From Cupriavidus gilardii (GTDB lineage Bacteria; Pseudomonadota; Gammaproteobacteria; Burkholderiales; Burkholderiaceae), in NCBI RefSeq assembly GCF_008801915.1, contig NZ_VZOV01000009.1, positions 62,001 to 126,000 of the forward strand: a DNA stretch of 64,000 nucleotides, read 5' to 3'. Below the pieces are notes generated by a model that was given only the letters and a program-made list of their open reading frames with translations, did no database searches and was not told where the DNA came from. The position numbers and the translations under genes were made by a program. Shown here piece after piece: positions 8,365-17,154 of this stretch (positions within the stretch are counted from its first letter, which is position 1; every line of letters starts with the position of its first letter).

Positions 8365-9549
8365 GTGGAAGACCTGGAGACGTTCCGGCAGCAGACGCAC
8401 GCCTGGCTGCAGGACAATTGCCCGCCCGAGATGCGGCAGCCGGTGCAGGACGACGAGGACATCTGCTGGGGCGGACGCAAGTTCCGCTTCCGCTCCGAGG
8501 CGCAGCGCCAATGGCTCGAGCGGATGGCCGAGCGCGGCTGGACCGTGCCCGAATGGCCGCGCGAGTACGGTGGCGGCGGCCTGAGCCGCGAACAGGCGAA
8601 GATCCTGCGCGAGGAAATGCAGCGGCTGGGCTGCCGCGTGCCGCTGCAAAGCTTCGGCATCTCGATGCTGGGCCCGGCCCTGCTGAAGTACGGCTCCGAG
8701 GCACAGAAGCGCGAGCACCTGCCGAAGATCGCGCGCGGCGAGATCCGCTGGTGCCAGGGCTATTCCGAGCCGAACGCCGGCTCCGACCTGGCGGCGCTGC
8801 AGACGCGCGCCGAGGACCGCGGCGACCACTTCGTCGTCAACGGCCAGAAGATCTGGACTTCGTATGCGGACAAGGCCGACTGGATCTTCTGCCTGGTGCG
8901 CACCGATTTCTCGGCGCAGAAGCACACCGGCATCAGCTTCCTGCTGTTCGACATGGAGACACCCGGGGTGACGACGCGCCCGATCGTGCTGATCTCCGGC
9001 AAGTCGCCGTTCTGCGAGACCTTCTTCGACGATGTCGTGGTGCCGCGCGACCAGCTGGTCGGCGAGCTCAACGGCGGCTGGGAGATCGCCAAGTATCTGC
9101 TGACCCATGAGCGCGACATGATCAGCGCGATCGGCAGCCGCGGCTTCCGGCAGCCGCTGGGGCGCCATGCCGCCAAGGCGATCGGCACCGATGCGGCCGG
9201 CCGGCTCGACGAGCCGATGCTGCGCGCGCAGCTGGCCCGCTTCGAGATCGACGAGGCCGCATTCGGCTTCGCCGGCGAACGGGTGCGCGACCTCGCCAGA
9301 CAGGGCGAGGGCATTGCCGCGTTTTCGTCGGTGCTGAAGTACTACGGCGCCGAGCTGAACAAGCGGCGCTACGAACTGCTGATGTCGATCGGCGGCAGCG
9401 ATGCACTCGAATGGGAAAGCGAGCGCAGCCAGCAGGGCGCCACCGCGCGCGCCTGGTTGCGCACCAAGGCCAATTCGATCGAGGGCGGCACCAGCGAGGT
9501 CCAGCTGAACATCGTCGCCAAGCGCATCCTCGGCCTGCCCGGCGCCTGA
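8365..9549 (+). CDS. Acyl-CoA dehydrogenase (large-subunit-like)
   Basis: 394 residues from GTG 8365, chosen because AGGAGG lies seven bases upstream; the ATG at 8296 has no ribosome site. Family signatures are WCQGYSEPNAGSDLAALQT (FAD/substrate-binding signature 1), the FVVNGQKIWTS stretch, and the C-terminal GTSEVQLNIVAKRILGLP that binds FAD at the subunit interface. It oxidises an acyl-CoA to the enoyl-CoA, passing electrons to electron-transfer flavoprotein. A second acyl-CoA dehydrogenase follows within 73 bp; such pairs often form hetero-oligomers for branched, aromatic or steroid side-chain acyl-CoAs. Confidence 0.93.
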   Translation: MEDLETFRQQTHAWLQDNCPPEMRQPVQDDEDICWGGRKFRFRSEAQRQWLERMAERGWTVPEWPREYGGGGLSREQAKILREEMQRLGCRVPLQSFGISMLGPALLKYGSEAQKREHLPKIARGEIRWCQGYSEPNAGSDLAALQTRAEDRGDHFVVNGQKIWTSYADKADWIFCLVRTDFSAQKHTGISFLLFDMETPGVTTRPIVLISGKSPFCETFFDDVVVPRDQLVGELNGGWEIAKYLLTHERDMISAIGSRGFRQPLGRHAAKAIGTDAAGRLDEPMLRAQLARFEIDEAAFGFAGERVRDLARQGEGIAAFSSVLKYYGAELNKRRYELLMSIGGSDALEWESERSQQGATARAWLRTKANSIEGGTSEVQLNIVAKRILGLPGA

Positions 9550-9622
9550 CGCCCTTCCCTCCTTCACCCGTGCCGGCGCCGTGCGATCGCACGGCGCTCC
9601 GGCGACCTTCGCGGACATCGAC

Positions 9623-10777
9623 ATGGCCATCGTACTGAACGACACCCAGGACATGCTGCGCGACAACGCGCTGACCTTCCTGCGCGAGAACGCGCCGATC
9701 TCCGCGTTGCGCGCGATGCGCGACAGCGGCGACCCGGTCGGCTTCTCGCGCGAGCTGTGGCAACGCTTTGCCGATCTCGGGCTCGCCGGCGTGCTGGTGC
9801 CCGAGGCGTACGGCGGCAGCGGGCTCGGCGTGGTGGAAGCCGGCGTCATCATGGAGGCGATCGGCCGCACGCTGGCGCCGTCGCCCTTCCTCTCCACCGC
9901 GGTGCTCGGCGCCTCGCTGCTGACCCACTTCGGCAACGACGCACAACGCGACGCGCTGCTGCCCGCGATCGCGGCCGGCCGGCACCTGACCGCGCTGGCG
10001 CTTGACGAAGCCGGCAAGCATCGGCCGTTCCGCCTGTCCACCCGCGCGACGGCCGATGCCGGCGGCTACCGGATCGACGGCAGCAAGCAGCTTGTCGTCG
10101 ACGGCCACGTGGCCGATACGCTGATCGTCGCGGCGCGCACCGCGGACGCCCAGGCGGGACAGAGCGAGGACACACAGGGCATCACGCTGCTGCTGGTACC
10201 GCGCACCAGTCGCGGCGTGCGAATCGAACGGGTGGTATTGGCCGACGCCACGCAGGCCGCGCGCATCGTCTTCGAAGGGGTGCAGGTGCCCGCCGATGCG
10301 GTACTCGGCGACGTCGATGGCGGTGGTGCGATCCTCGAGCGCGCGCTCGACATCGGCCGCGCGGTGCTGTCGTCCGAGCTGCTCGGCATCGCGGATGAAG
10401 CGTTCGCCCGTACGCTGGCGTATCTGAAGGAGCGCCGGCAGTTCGGCAAGATCATCGGCGAATTCCAGGCGCTGCAGCATCGCGCCGCCCATCTGTTCAC
10501 CGAGCTCGAGCTGACGCGCGCCATCGTGCTGCGCTGCCAGCAACGGCTCGATGAATCGGCGCCAGACGGCCCCGAGGCGCTCGCATCGGCCGCCAAGGCC
10601 AAGGCGGGCGAGACCGCGACGCTGGCGGTGCAGGAAGGCGTGCAGATGCACGGCGGCATCGGCATGACGGACGAGTTCGAGATCGGCTTCTTCATGAAGC
10701 GCGCACGCACCGCGCAGGAGTGGCTGGGCGACGCCAACTTCCACGCCGACCGCTGGGCCCGGCTGCGCGGCTACTAG
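9623..10777 (+). CDS. Acyl-CoA dehydrogenase (partner subunit-like)
   Basis: 384 residues from ATG 9623; an in-frame GTG at 9581 is less likely because the conserved fold begins just after MAIVLNDTQ. The N-terminal helical domain contains PEAYGGSGLGVVEAGVIMEA, and the C-terminal domain has RRQFGKIIGEFQALQHRAAHL and the QMHGGIGMTDE loop. The middle domain lacks the usual YxxxEPxAGSD signature seen in its neighbour, which fits a divergent partner chain. Same orientation and close spacing to the preceding gene indicate an operon. Confidence 0.9.
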   Translation: MAIVLNDTQDMLRDNALTFLRENAPISALRAMRDSGDPVGFSRELWQRFADLGLAGVLVPEAYGGSGLGVVEAGVIMEAIGRTLAPSPFLSTAVLGASLLTHFGNDAQRDALLPAIAAGRHLTALALDEAGKHRPFRLSTRATADAGGYRIDGSKQLVVDGHVADTLIVAARTADAQAGQSEDTQGITLLLVPRTSRGVRIERVVLADATQAARIVFEGVQVPADAVLGDVDGGGAILERALDIGRAVLSSELLGIADEAFARTLAYLKERRQFGKIIGEFQALQHRAAHLFTELELTRAIVLRCQQRLDESAPDGPEALASAAKAKAGETATLAVQEGVQMHGGIGMTDEFEIGFFMKRARTAQEWLGDANFHADRWARLRGY

Positions 10778-10997
10778 CCGGAGCCGCGAGAAAGCACAGG
10801 GCCGCGCGGCGGCCCGCCCCCGGGAAATTCACTAGACCACCGGGGGCGCTTCCGGGTTGTCATCGCTTCGAACGATGAGTATGCTGGGATCGCGATCGGC
10901 GCAACGCCGGTCGCTGCATTGCCCCGCACAAAAACTGCATTCCGCGTGCCGAAATACCGCCACAGGCAATGACCTGTAGGCGGAAACAGGAGACAGC

Positions 10998-11093
10998 ATG
11001 GCCGGAGCATCAGCAGAAATCGTGTTGCCGGTATCCCCGCCGGCATTGGCGCGCGCGGTCAGCCGCGCCGCCCGCCATGCGAGGCGCCCATGA
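10998..11093 (+). CDS. Candidate 31-residue leader ORF coupled to the ABC permease
   Basis: An ATG with a strong ribosome site (AGGAGACAGC) opens a 31-codon frame that ends in TGA overlapping the permease ATG as ATGA. The same ribosome-site string precedes the solute-binding gene of this operon at 13118. The permease itself has only a weak site of its own, so translation may depend on this small frame. The peptide (beginning MAGASAEIVLPV) matches no family I know. It occupies most of what would otherwise be an empty 312-bp spacer; the rest (10778-10997) shows no other feature. Confidence 0.5.
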   Translation: MAGASAEIVLPVSPPALARAVSRAARHARRP

Positions 11094-12046
11094 GCGCCTA
11101 CCTGATGCGCCGGCTGCTGGCGCTGCTGCCCACGCTGCTGTTCGCCAGCATCATCGTGTTCTCGATCGTGCGGCTGGTGCCGGGCGACGTGGTCGACCTG
11201 ATGCTGAGCCAGAACGACATCAGCGCCGATGTGCGCAGCCGCGAGGAACTGATGCAGCTGCTGGGCCTCGATCGGCCGATGTGGCAGCAATACCTGCACT
11301 GGGCCGGCAACATCGTGCTGCACGGCGACCTCGGCGTGTCGCTGTGGCAGGGCGAGCCGGTGCTGAAGATGGTAATGGCGCGCATCCCGGTGACGCTGTC
11401 GCTCGGCGCCATCGCGCTGGTGGTGGCGCTGTCGGTGGCGCTGCCGATCGGGGTGCTGTCGGCGATCCGGCAGGACAGCGCAGCCGACTACGTGGCGCGC
11501 TCGTTCTCGATCCTGATGCTGGCGGTGCCGAGCTTCTGGCTGGGCACGATGGTGATGGTGTTTCCGTCGGTCTGGTGGGGCTGGTCGCCCGAAGTCCGCT
11601 ACGTGCCCTTCCGCGAGAACCCGCTGCAGCACCTGCAGCAGATGCTGGTGCCGGCGATCGTGCTCGGCATGGCGCTGTCGGCGATCACGATGCGGATGAC
11701 GCGCACGATGATGCTGGAGGTACTGCGCCAGGACTATATCCGCACCGCCTGGGCCAAGGGGCTGAACGAACGGATGGTGATCCTGCGGCATGCGCTGCGC
11801 AATGCGCTGATTCCGGTGGTGACGCTGGTGGGCCTGCAGGCGCCGCTGCTGATCGGCGGCGCGGTGATCATCGAGCAGATCTTCGCGCTGCCCGGCATGG
11901 GCCTGCTGCTGCTCGACGCGGTGCATCAACGCGACTATCCGGTGATCACCGGCGTGTTTCTGGTGGTCGGCGTGGCGGTGATGCTGATCAATCTGCTGGT
12001 GGACCTGAGCTACGGATTGTTCGATCCGAAAGTGAGGCATCGCTGA
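11090..12046 (+). CDS. ABC transporter permease, peptide/nickel (DppB) type
   Basis: 318 residues with the DppB/OppB layout: N-terminal membrane helix RRLLALLPTLLFASIIVFSI, a periplasmic loop with the GLDRPMWQQYLHW stretch, then five further helices. The EAA loop that contacts the ATPase reads IRTAWAKGLNERMVILRHALRNALIP in part (near residue 220). It forms the inner-membrane channel with the next gene. Its ATG overlaps the TGA of a small upstream frame, and its own stop overlaps the next start (TGATG). Confidence 0.93.
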   Translation: MSAYLMRRLLALLPTLLFASIIVFSIVRLVPGDVVDLMLSQNDISADVRSREELMQLLGLDRPMWQQYLHWAGNIVLHGDLGVSLWQGEPVLKMVMARIPVTLSLGAIALVVALSVALPIGVLSAIRQDSAADYVARSFSILMLAVPSFWLGTMVMVFPSVWWGWSPEVRYVPFRENPLQHLQQMLVPAIVLGMALSAITMRMTRTMMLEVLRQDYIRTAWAKGLNERMVILRHALRNALIPVVTLVGLQAPLLIGGAVIIEQIFALPGMGLLLLDAVHQRDYPVITGVFLVVGVAVMLINLLVDLSYGLFDPKVRHR

Positions 12047-13020
12047 TGGCACGTTCCGCGACTCCCCTGACTCCTGTCGCGCCGGTGGCCGCCGACGCCG
12101 CCGCAGCCACCGCGGCGGCGACAGCAGCAACGGCAACCCCGGCGACATCGGCAACCGCGACGGCCCGACGCTGGCCCGGCTTCGGCCTGCTGGGCCGCCT
12201 GTTCCGAGACAAGCCGCTGGGCGCCGCGGGCGCGGTGATCTGCGCGATCTTCCTGTTCTGCGGCGTCTTCGCCGACGTGCTGGCGCCGTACGGCGTCAAC
12301 GAGATCAACATGCTGCATCGGCTGCAGCCACCGTCGTGGGCGCATCCGTTCGGCACCGACAACCTCGGCCGCGACATGCTGTCGCGCTGCCTGTACGGCG
12401 CGCAGCTGTCGGTGGTGATCGGCCTGTCGGCCGCGACGCTGGCCACCGCGGTGTCGGTGCTGCTCGGCATCCTGACCGGCTATCTCGGCGGCAAGTTCGA
12501 CCTGGTGGTGCAGCGCTTCGTCGATGCGTGGATGAGTTTTCCGGATCTGGTGATCCTGATCGTCGTGGTGTCGGTGCTCGGCCCGGGCAGCTGGCAGATC
12601 GTGGTGACGCTGGGCCTGCTGCTCGGCATCGGCGGCTCGCGCATCGTGCGCAGTGCCGTCGTCTCGGTGCGCGAGAACATGTACGTGCACGCCGCGCAGT
12701 CGATGGGCGCGTCGACGCCGCGCATCCTGTGGCGCCACATCCTGCCGAACGTGCTGCCGCCGGTGATCGTGCTGTTCACCACGCGCGTCGGCACCGCGAT
12801 CCTGGCGGAGTCGGGCCTGTCCTTCCTCGGCCTGGGCGTGCCGCCGCCGGCGCCGACCTGGGGCGGCATGCTGTCCGGCGACGGCCGCACCTTCATGTTC
12901 CAGGGCCCGTGGCTGGCGCTGGCGCCCGGCGCCTGCCTGACCGTGGTCGTCTACGCGATCAACGTCTACGGCGATGCGCTGCGCGACCTGCTCGATCCGC
13001 GCATGCGGGGTACGCGGTAG
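12046..13020 (+). CDS. ABC transporter permease, peptide/nickel (DppC) type
   Basis: 324 residues. The first 45 are a low-complexity Ala/Thr/Pro stretch ahead of the canonical start of the fold (LFRDKPLGAAGAVICAIFLF). The DppC mark HPFGTDNLGRDMLSRCLYGA is followed by helices and the EAA loop HAAQSMGASTPRILWRHILPN. The start codon shares one base with the upstream stop. Partner of the DppB-type subunit; the cargo is set by the solute-binding protein. Confidence 0.93.
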   Translation: MARSATPLTPVAPVAADAAAATAAATAATATPATSATATARRWPGFGLLGRLFRDKPLGAAGAVICAIFLFCGVFADVLAPYGVNEINMLHRLQPPSWAHPFGTDNLGRDMLSRCLYGAQLSVVIGLSAATLATAVSVLLGILTGYLGGKFDLVVQRFVDAWMSFPDLVILIVVVSVLGPGSWQIVVTLGLLLGIGGSRIVRSAVVSVRENMYVHAAQSMGASTPRILWRHILPNVLPPVIVLFTTRVGTAILAESGLSFLGLGVPPPAPTWGGMLSGDGRTFMFQGPWLALAPGACLTVVVYAINVYGDALRDLLDPRMRGTR

Positions 13021-13127
13021 CGGCATCGCCCGGCCATGCGCCGGGCGGCAGCACAGCCTCCGGTAGTGCGGCACGTGGCAGCACGGCACGGACCCATCCC
13101 ATACAAGAACAGCGACAGGAGACAGCG

Positions 13128-14846
13128 ATGATCGACAACGACAAGGCGGTTCGCCGCCCGGCAAAACGAGGAGCGGCGATCGCCGCCGCTGTCGCGCTGG
13201 CCCTGGCGGCCGGCAGCGCCCTCGCGCAGGCCGAGGCGCCGAAGTACGGCGGCACCGTGGAGATCGGCTCGGTCTACCCGACCATCTCCGCGCTGTCGTG
13301 GGATCTGGCCGACTGGAACTGGAAGCAGAACTACGACACCGGCCAGGTCTACGAGCAGCTGTTCGTCGCCGACCTGAGCAAGGCCAGGCGCAACGGCGGC
13401 AAGTACGCGTTCCAGGCCGATGCCTGGCTGCCGGAGGACGCGATCCGCGGCGAGCTGGCCGAATCGTGGAAATGGACCGATCCGCTGACGCTCGAGGTCA
13501 AGCTGCGCAAGGGCGTCAAGTTCCCCGCCAAGCCCGGCGTGATGGAAGAGCGCGAGCTCGTCGCCGAGGACGTGGTCTTCAGCTACAGCCGGCAGGAGGC
13601 CAGCGCCAAGAAGATCCCCACCTATTTCGATCACCTGAGCAAGGTGGAGGCGCGCGACAAGCACACGGTGCTGTTCCGCTTCAAGGAATTCAACGCCGAA
13701 TGGGACTACCGCTTCGGCTGGGGCTACTACTCGGGAATCATGCCCAAGGAAGTGGCCACCGCGGGCGCCGCCAACTGGAAGAACGTCAACGGCACGGGGC
13801 CCTTCACGCTGACGCAGTTCGTGCAGGGCAACGCCAGCACCTACACGAAGAATCCGCAGTACTGGGACAGCGAGCGCATCGGCAACAAGGACTACAAGCT
13901 GCCCTTCGTCGACAAGGTGGTGCTGCGCACGATCAAGGACGAAGCCACGCGCAACACGATGCTGCGTACCGGCAAGATCGACATCATGGAGGGCCTGCGC
14001 TGGACCGCCGTCGACGAGCTCAAGCGCAGCGCGCCGCAGCTGCAATGGTCGCGCTGGCTGTCGTACACCGGCCAGTATCTGGCGCTGCGGGTCGACACCA
14101 AGCCGTTCAACGATATCCGGGTCCGGCGCGCGCTGAACATGGCGGTCAACAAGCAGGAGATCGTCAAGCAGTACTACGGCGGCAACGCCGAACTGTTCGC
14201 CTATCCGCAGCATCCCGACTACGGCGGCTACTACGAGCCGCTCAGCGCGATGCCGGACAACGTCAAGGAGCTGTTCACCTACAACCCCGACAAGGCGCGC
14301 AAGCTGCTGGCCGAGGCCGGCTATCCGAAGGGCTTTACCTTCAAGGTGCAGGTCTGCGCCTGCAGCCCCGACCATATGGAGCTGCTGCCGCTGATCGCCG
14401 CCTACCTCGAACAGGTGGGCGTGCGGATCCAGATCCAGCCGATGGAGTACGGCGCCTTCCTGTCGGCGATGACGACCAAGACCAATGCGCCCGGCTACAT
14501 GATGAACAACGGCCATACCAATCCGACCACGACGATTCGCAAGAGCTTCGTCAGCGGCCAGGTGTGGAACGCCTCGCAATGGAACGATCCGAAGTTCGAC
14601 AAGCGCGTCGAGGAGGCCTTCGAGCTGCGCGACGTCGGCAAGCGGCAGGAGGCGCTGCGCGCGCTGACGCGCGAGATCGTTGCGCAGGCCCCATATATCT
14701 GGCTGCCGACGCAGTACGTCTATACGGCCTGGTGGCCGTGGGTCAAGAACTACGGCGGCGAGCTGCGCGCCGGCGCGGTGCGGCCCGGACCGATCTACGC
14801 GCGGCTGTGGATCGATCAGGAGATGAAGAAGAAGATGGGCTTCTGA
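13128..14846 (+). CDS. ABC transporter solute-binding protein, family 5 (peptide type)
   Basis: 572 residues with a Sec signal peptide (hydrophobic AIAAAVALALAAGSALA, cleavage near residue 34). The mature part opens with PKYGGTVEIGS and has the family-5 hallmarks of a first domain containing ESWKWTDPLTLEVKLRKGVKF and a later NDIRVRRALNMAVNKQEIV. It captures an oligopeptide or other bulky solute in the periplasm for the DppBCDF-like machinery. AGGAGACAGCG precedes the ATG. Placement downstream of acyl-CoA dehydrogenases may mean a non-peptide cargo. Confidence 0.92.
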   Translation: MIDNDKAVRRPAKRGAAIAAAVALALAAGSALAQAEAPKYGGTVEIGSVYPTISALSWDLADWNWKQNYDTGQVYEQLFVADLSKARRNGGKYAFQADAWLPEDAIRGELAESWKWTDPLTLEVKLRKGVKFPAKPGVMEERELVAEDVVFSYSRQEASAKKIPTYFDHLSKVEARDKHTVLFRFKEFNAEWDYRFGWGYYSGIMPKEVATAGAANWKNVNGTGPFTLTQFVQGNASTYTKNPQYWDSERIGNKDYKLPFVDKVVLRTIKDEATRNTMLRTGKIDIMEGLRWTAVDELKRSAPQLQWSRWLSYTGQYLALRVDTKPFNDIRVRRALNMAVNKQEIVKQYYGGNAELFAYPQHPDYGGYYEPLSAMPDNVKELFTYNPDKARKLLAEAGYPKGFTFKVQVCACSPDHMELLPLIAAYLEQVGVRIQIQPMEYGAFLSAMTTKTNAPGYMMNNGHTNPTTTIRKSFVSGQVWNASQWNDPKFDKRVEEAFELRDVGKRQEALRALTREIVAQAPYIWLPTQYVYTAWWPWVKNYGGELRAGAVRPGPIYARLWIDQEMKKKMGF

Positions 14847-14919
14847 GCCCAAGCCCGCCGACGCTCGCCGGCAGCTTTGCCCGCTGCCGGCGCCAACCTC
14901 GCACCACCAGGAGCAAGCG

Positions 14920-15912
14920 ATGACGCAGCCGATCCTGCAGGTCCGCGACCTGACCACGCGGTTTCGTACCGATCGCGGCGTGGTCACCGCGGTCGACCAG
15001 GTCTCCTTCGACGTGGCGCCCGGAGAGACGCTCGCCATCGTCGGCGAATCGGGCTCCGGCAAGAGCGTGACCGCGCTGTCGATCCTCGGCCTGATCCCGC
15101 GTCCACCCGGTTCGATCGACCGCGGCGAGATCCTGTTCGATGGCCAGGACCTGCTCAAGCTCGATGCCGACGCGATGAGGGCGATCCGTGGCAATCGCAT
15201 CGCGATGATCTTCCAGGAGCCGATGTCGTCGATGAATCCCGCGCTGACGATCGGCAAGCAGATCGCCGAGCCGATCCAGCTGCATCAGAAGCTGCCATGG
15301 AAGACCGCGCTGGGCATGGCCGCCGACCTGCTCGGCCAGGTGCAGATTCCCGAGCCGGCCAGCCGCCTGAACGCCTATCCGCATCAGTTCTCCGGCGGCA
15401 TGCGGCAGCGCGCGATGATCGCGATGGCGCTGGCCTGCAAGCCGCAGCTGATCATCGCCGACGAGCCGACCACCGCGCTCGACGTCACGGTACAGGCGCA
15501 GATCCTCGATCTGCTGAAGGATCTGGCGCAGCGGCTCGGCACCGCGCTGATCCTGATCACGCACGACCTTGGCGTGGTGGCGCGCTACGCCGACCGTGTC
15601 GCGGTGATGTACGGCGGGCGCCTCGTCGAGATGGCCTCGGCCGATGATCTGTACCGCACGCCGCGCCACCCGTACACGCGCGGGCTGATGGCCTGTGTGC
15701 CGCGCCTCGATGGCGACACCAGCCAGGCGCTGGTGCCGATCGAGGGCCAGCCGCCCGACCTGACCGCCCTCGGTCCCGGCTGCGCCTTCCAGCCGCGCTG
15801 CGCGCTGGCCCAGGCGCAATGCCGCGTCACGCGCCCGCTGCTGCGGACTGCCGCCGACAGCCGCGGCGTATCCGTTCATCTGAATGCCTGCCATCTGCAG
15901 GAGACGCCATGA
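14920..15912 (+). CDS. ABC transporter ATP-binding protein, DppD type
   Basis: 330 residues. Walker A is GESGSGKSV, the Q-loop is in [12 protein letters not shown], the ABC signature is [14 protein letters not shown], and Walker B is [12 protein letters not shown]. The C-terminal oligopeptide-transporter extension carries four clustered cysteines ([15 protein letters not shown]), which in this family can hold an iron-sulfur cluster. AGGAGC precedes the start. The stop overlaps the next start as ATGA. Confidence 0.93.
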   Translation: MTQPILQVRDLTTRFRTDRGVVTAVDQVSFDVAPGETLAIVGESGSGKSVTALSILGLIPRPPGSIDRGEILFDGQDLLKLDADAMRAIRGNRIAMIFQEPMSSMNPALTIGKQIAEPIQLHQKLPWKTALGMAADLLGQVQIPEPASRLNAYPHQFSGGMRQRAMIAMALACKPQLIIADEPTTALDVTVQAQILDLLKDLAQRLGTALILITHDLGVVARYADRVAVMYGGRLVEMASADDLYRTPRHPYTRGLMACVPRLDGDTSQALVPIEGQPPDLTALGPGCAFQPRCALAQAQCRVTRPLLRTAADSRGVSVHLNACHLQETP

Positions 15913-16994
15913 CCGCCACCGCCGCGCTCGACACGCCCGCCACGCAGGACGGCGCCTTGAACACCGGCGGCATGCCACCCGCCGCGCCTGCCCCGACACC
16001 CCGCGCTCGCACCATCGGCCGCGAGATCCTGCGCGTGCAGGATCTGAAGGTGCATTTCCCCGTCACGCGCGGCGTGGTGTTCAAGCGTCAGGTCGGCTCG
16101 GTCAAGGCAGTCGACGGCGTGTCGTTCACGCTGCGCCAAGGAGAAACGCTGGGCCTGGTCGGCGAGAGCGGCTGCGGCAAGTCGACCACCGGACTGGCGA
16201 TCCTGAAGATGCTGGCGGCCAGCGGCGGACGCATCGACTACGACGGCACCGATCTCGCGCAGATGACACGCGCGCAGGAGAAGCACTTCCGCCGCAGCGT
16301 GCAGATGGTCTACCAGGACCCGTTCGGTTCGTTGAACCCGCGCATGAAGGTGCGCGACATCGTGGCCGAGCCGCTGGAGATCCATGGCATGGCCGGCGAT
16401 CGCGCGGCCACGCGGGCGCGCGTCGGCGAGCTGCTGGAGATGGTCGGGCTGCTGCCGTACATGGCGGACCGCTATCCGCATGAGTTCTCCGGCGGGCAGC
16501 GCCAGCGCATCGGCATCGCGCGGGCGCTGGCACTGAAGCCCGGCGTGATCGTCTGCGACGAGCCAGTGTCGGCGCTGGACGTCTCGATCCAGGCGCAGGT
16601 GGTCAACGTCTTCATGGACCTGCAGCGGCGGCTTGGGCTGTCGTACCTGTTCATCGCGCACGACCTGGCGGTGGTGCGCCATATCAGCGACCGCATCGCG
16701 GTGATGTATCTGGGCCGCATCGTCGAGATCGCCGATCGGGACGCGCTCTATGCGCAGCCGCGCCATCCGTACACGCAGGCGCTGCTGTCGGCCGTGCCGG
16801 TGGCCAATGTCCAGGCGGAGCGGCAGCGCAAGCGCATCGTGCTGCGGGGCGAGGTCCCGAGTCCGATGCATCCGCCGTCGGGCTGCCGCTTCCATACGCG
16901 TTGCCCGGTGGCGATGGAACGCTGCAAGTCGCAGGAGCCGGCGCTGCGCGACAGCGGCGACGGGCAGATGGTGGCGTGCCATCTGTATGACTGA
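15909..16994 (+). CDS. ABC transporter ATP-binding protein, DppF type
   Basis: 361 residues with an unusual Ala/Thr/Pro-rich first 35 residues. Walker A is GESGCGKST, the signature [14 protein letters not shown], Walker [13 protein letters not shown]. The extension contains [15 protein letters not shown], again a Cys-rich cluster. Last gene of the importer. Its TGA stop is the first three bases of a 13-bp tandem repeat. Confidence 0.93.
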   Translation: MTATAALDTPATQDGALNTGGMPPAAPAPTPRARTIGREILRVQDLKVHFPVTRGVVFKRQVGSVKAVDGVSFTLRQGETLGLVGESGCGKSTTGLAILKMLAASGGRIDYDGTDLAQMTRAQEKHFRRSVQMVYQDPFGSLNPRMKVRDIVAEPLEIHGMAGDRAATRARVGELLEMVGLLPYMADRYPHEFSGGQRQRIGIARALALKPGVIVCDEPVSALDVSIQAQVVNVFMDLQRRLGLSYLFIAHDLAVVRHISDRIAVMYLGRIVEIADRDALYAQPRHPYTQALLSAVPVANVQAERQRKRIVLRGEVPSPMHPPSGCRFHTRCPVAMERCKSQEPALRDSGDGQMVACHLYD

Positions 16995-17043
16995 TCTTGA
17001 CGGCTGACCTTGGCGGCTGATCTTTACGGCTCGTCTTGACGGC
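16992..17043. repeat. Four 13-bp tandem repeats
   Basis: Units related to TGATCTTGACGGC run head to tail directly from the importer's stop codon, followed by a partial fifth copy. Differences between units are one to three bases. Confidence 0.85.
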
Positions 17044-17090
17044 TGGTCGGCTCGGTCGACCGAGCCGGCGGCGCCGATCTCCGCAGCACC

Positions 17091-17154
17091 GCTACGCCGC
17101 TACGCCGCTACGCCGCTACGCCGCTACGCCGCTACGCCGCTACGCCGCTACGCC
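17091..17154. repeat. Eight perfect 8-bp tandem repeats (GCTACGCC)
   Basis: Eight identical copies of GCTACGCC. The last unit supplies the TAG stop (17148-17150, read on the minus strand) of the regulator gene that ends here. Confidence 0.95.

Noticed and set aside
7564..10041. Long open frame on the minus strand spanning the divergent spacer
   Set aside because: Crosses a promoter region and two acyl-CoA dehydrogenase genes antisense; no domain, low-complexity composition.
17091..17154. CRISPR-like or phase-variation repeat
   Set aside because: Units are 8 bp with no spacers, so not CRISPR. The stop codon comes from the unit nearest the gene, so changes in copy number would not alter the TetR protein's reading frame.
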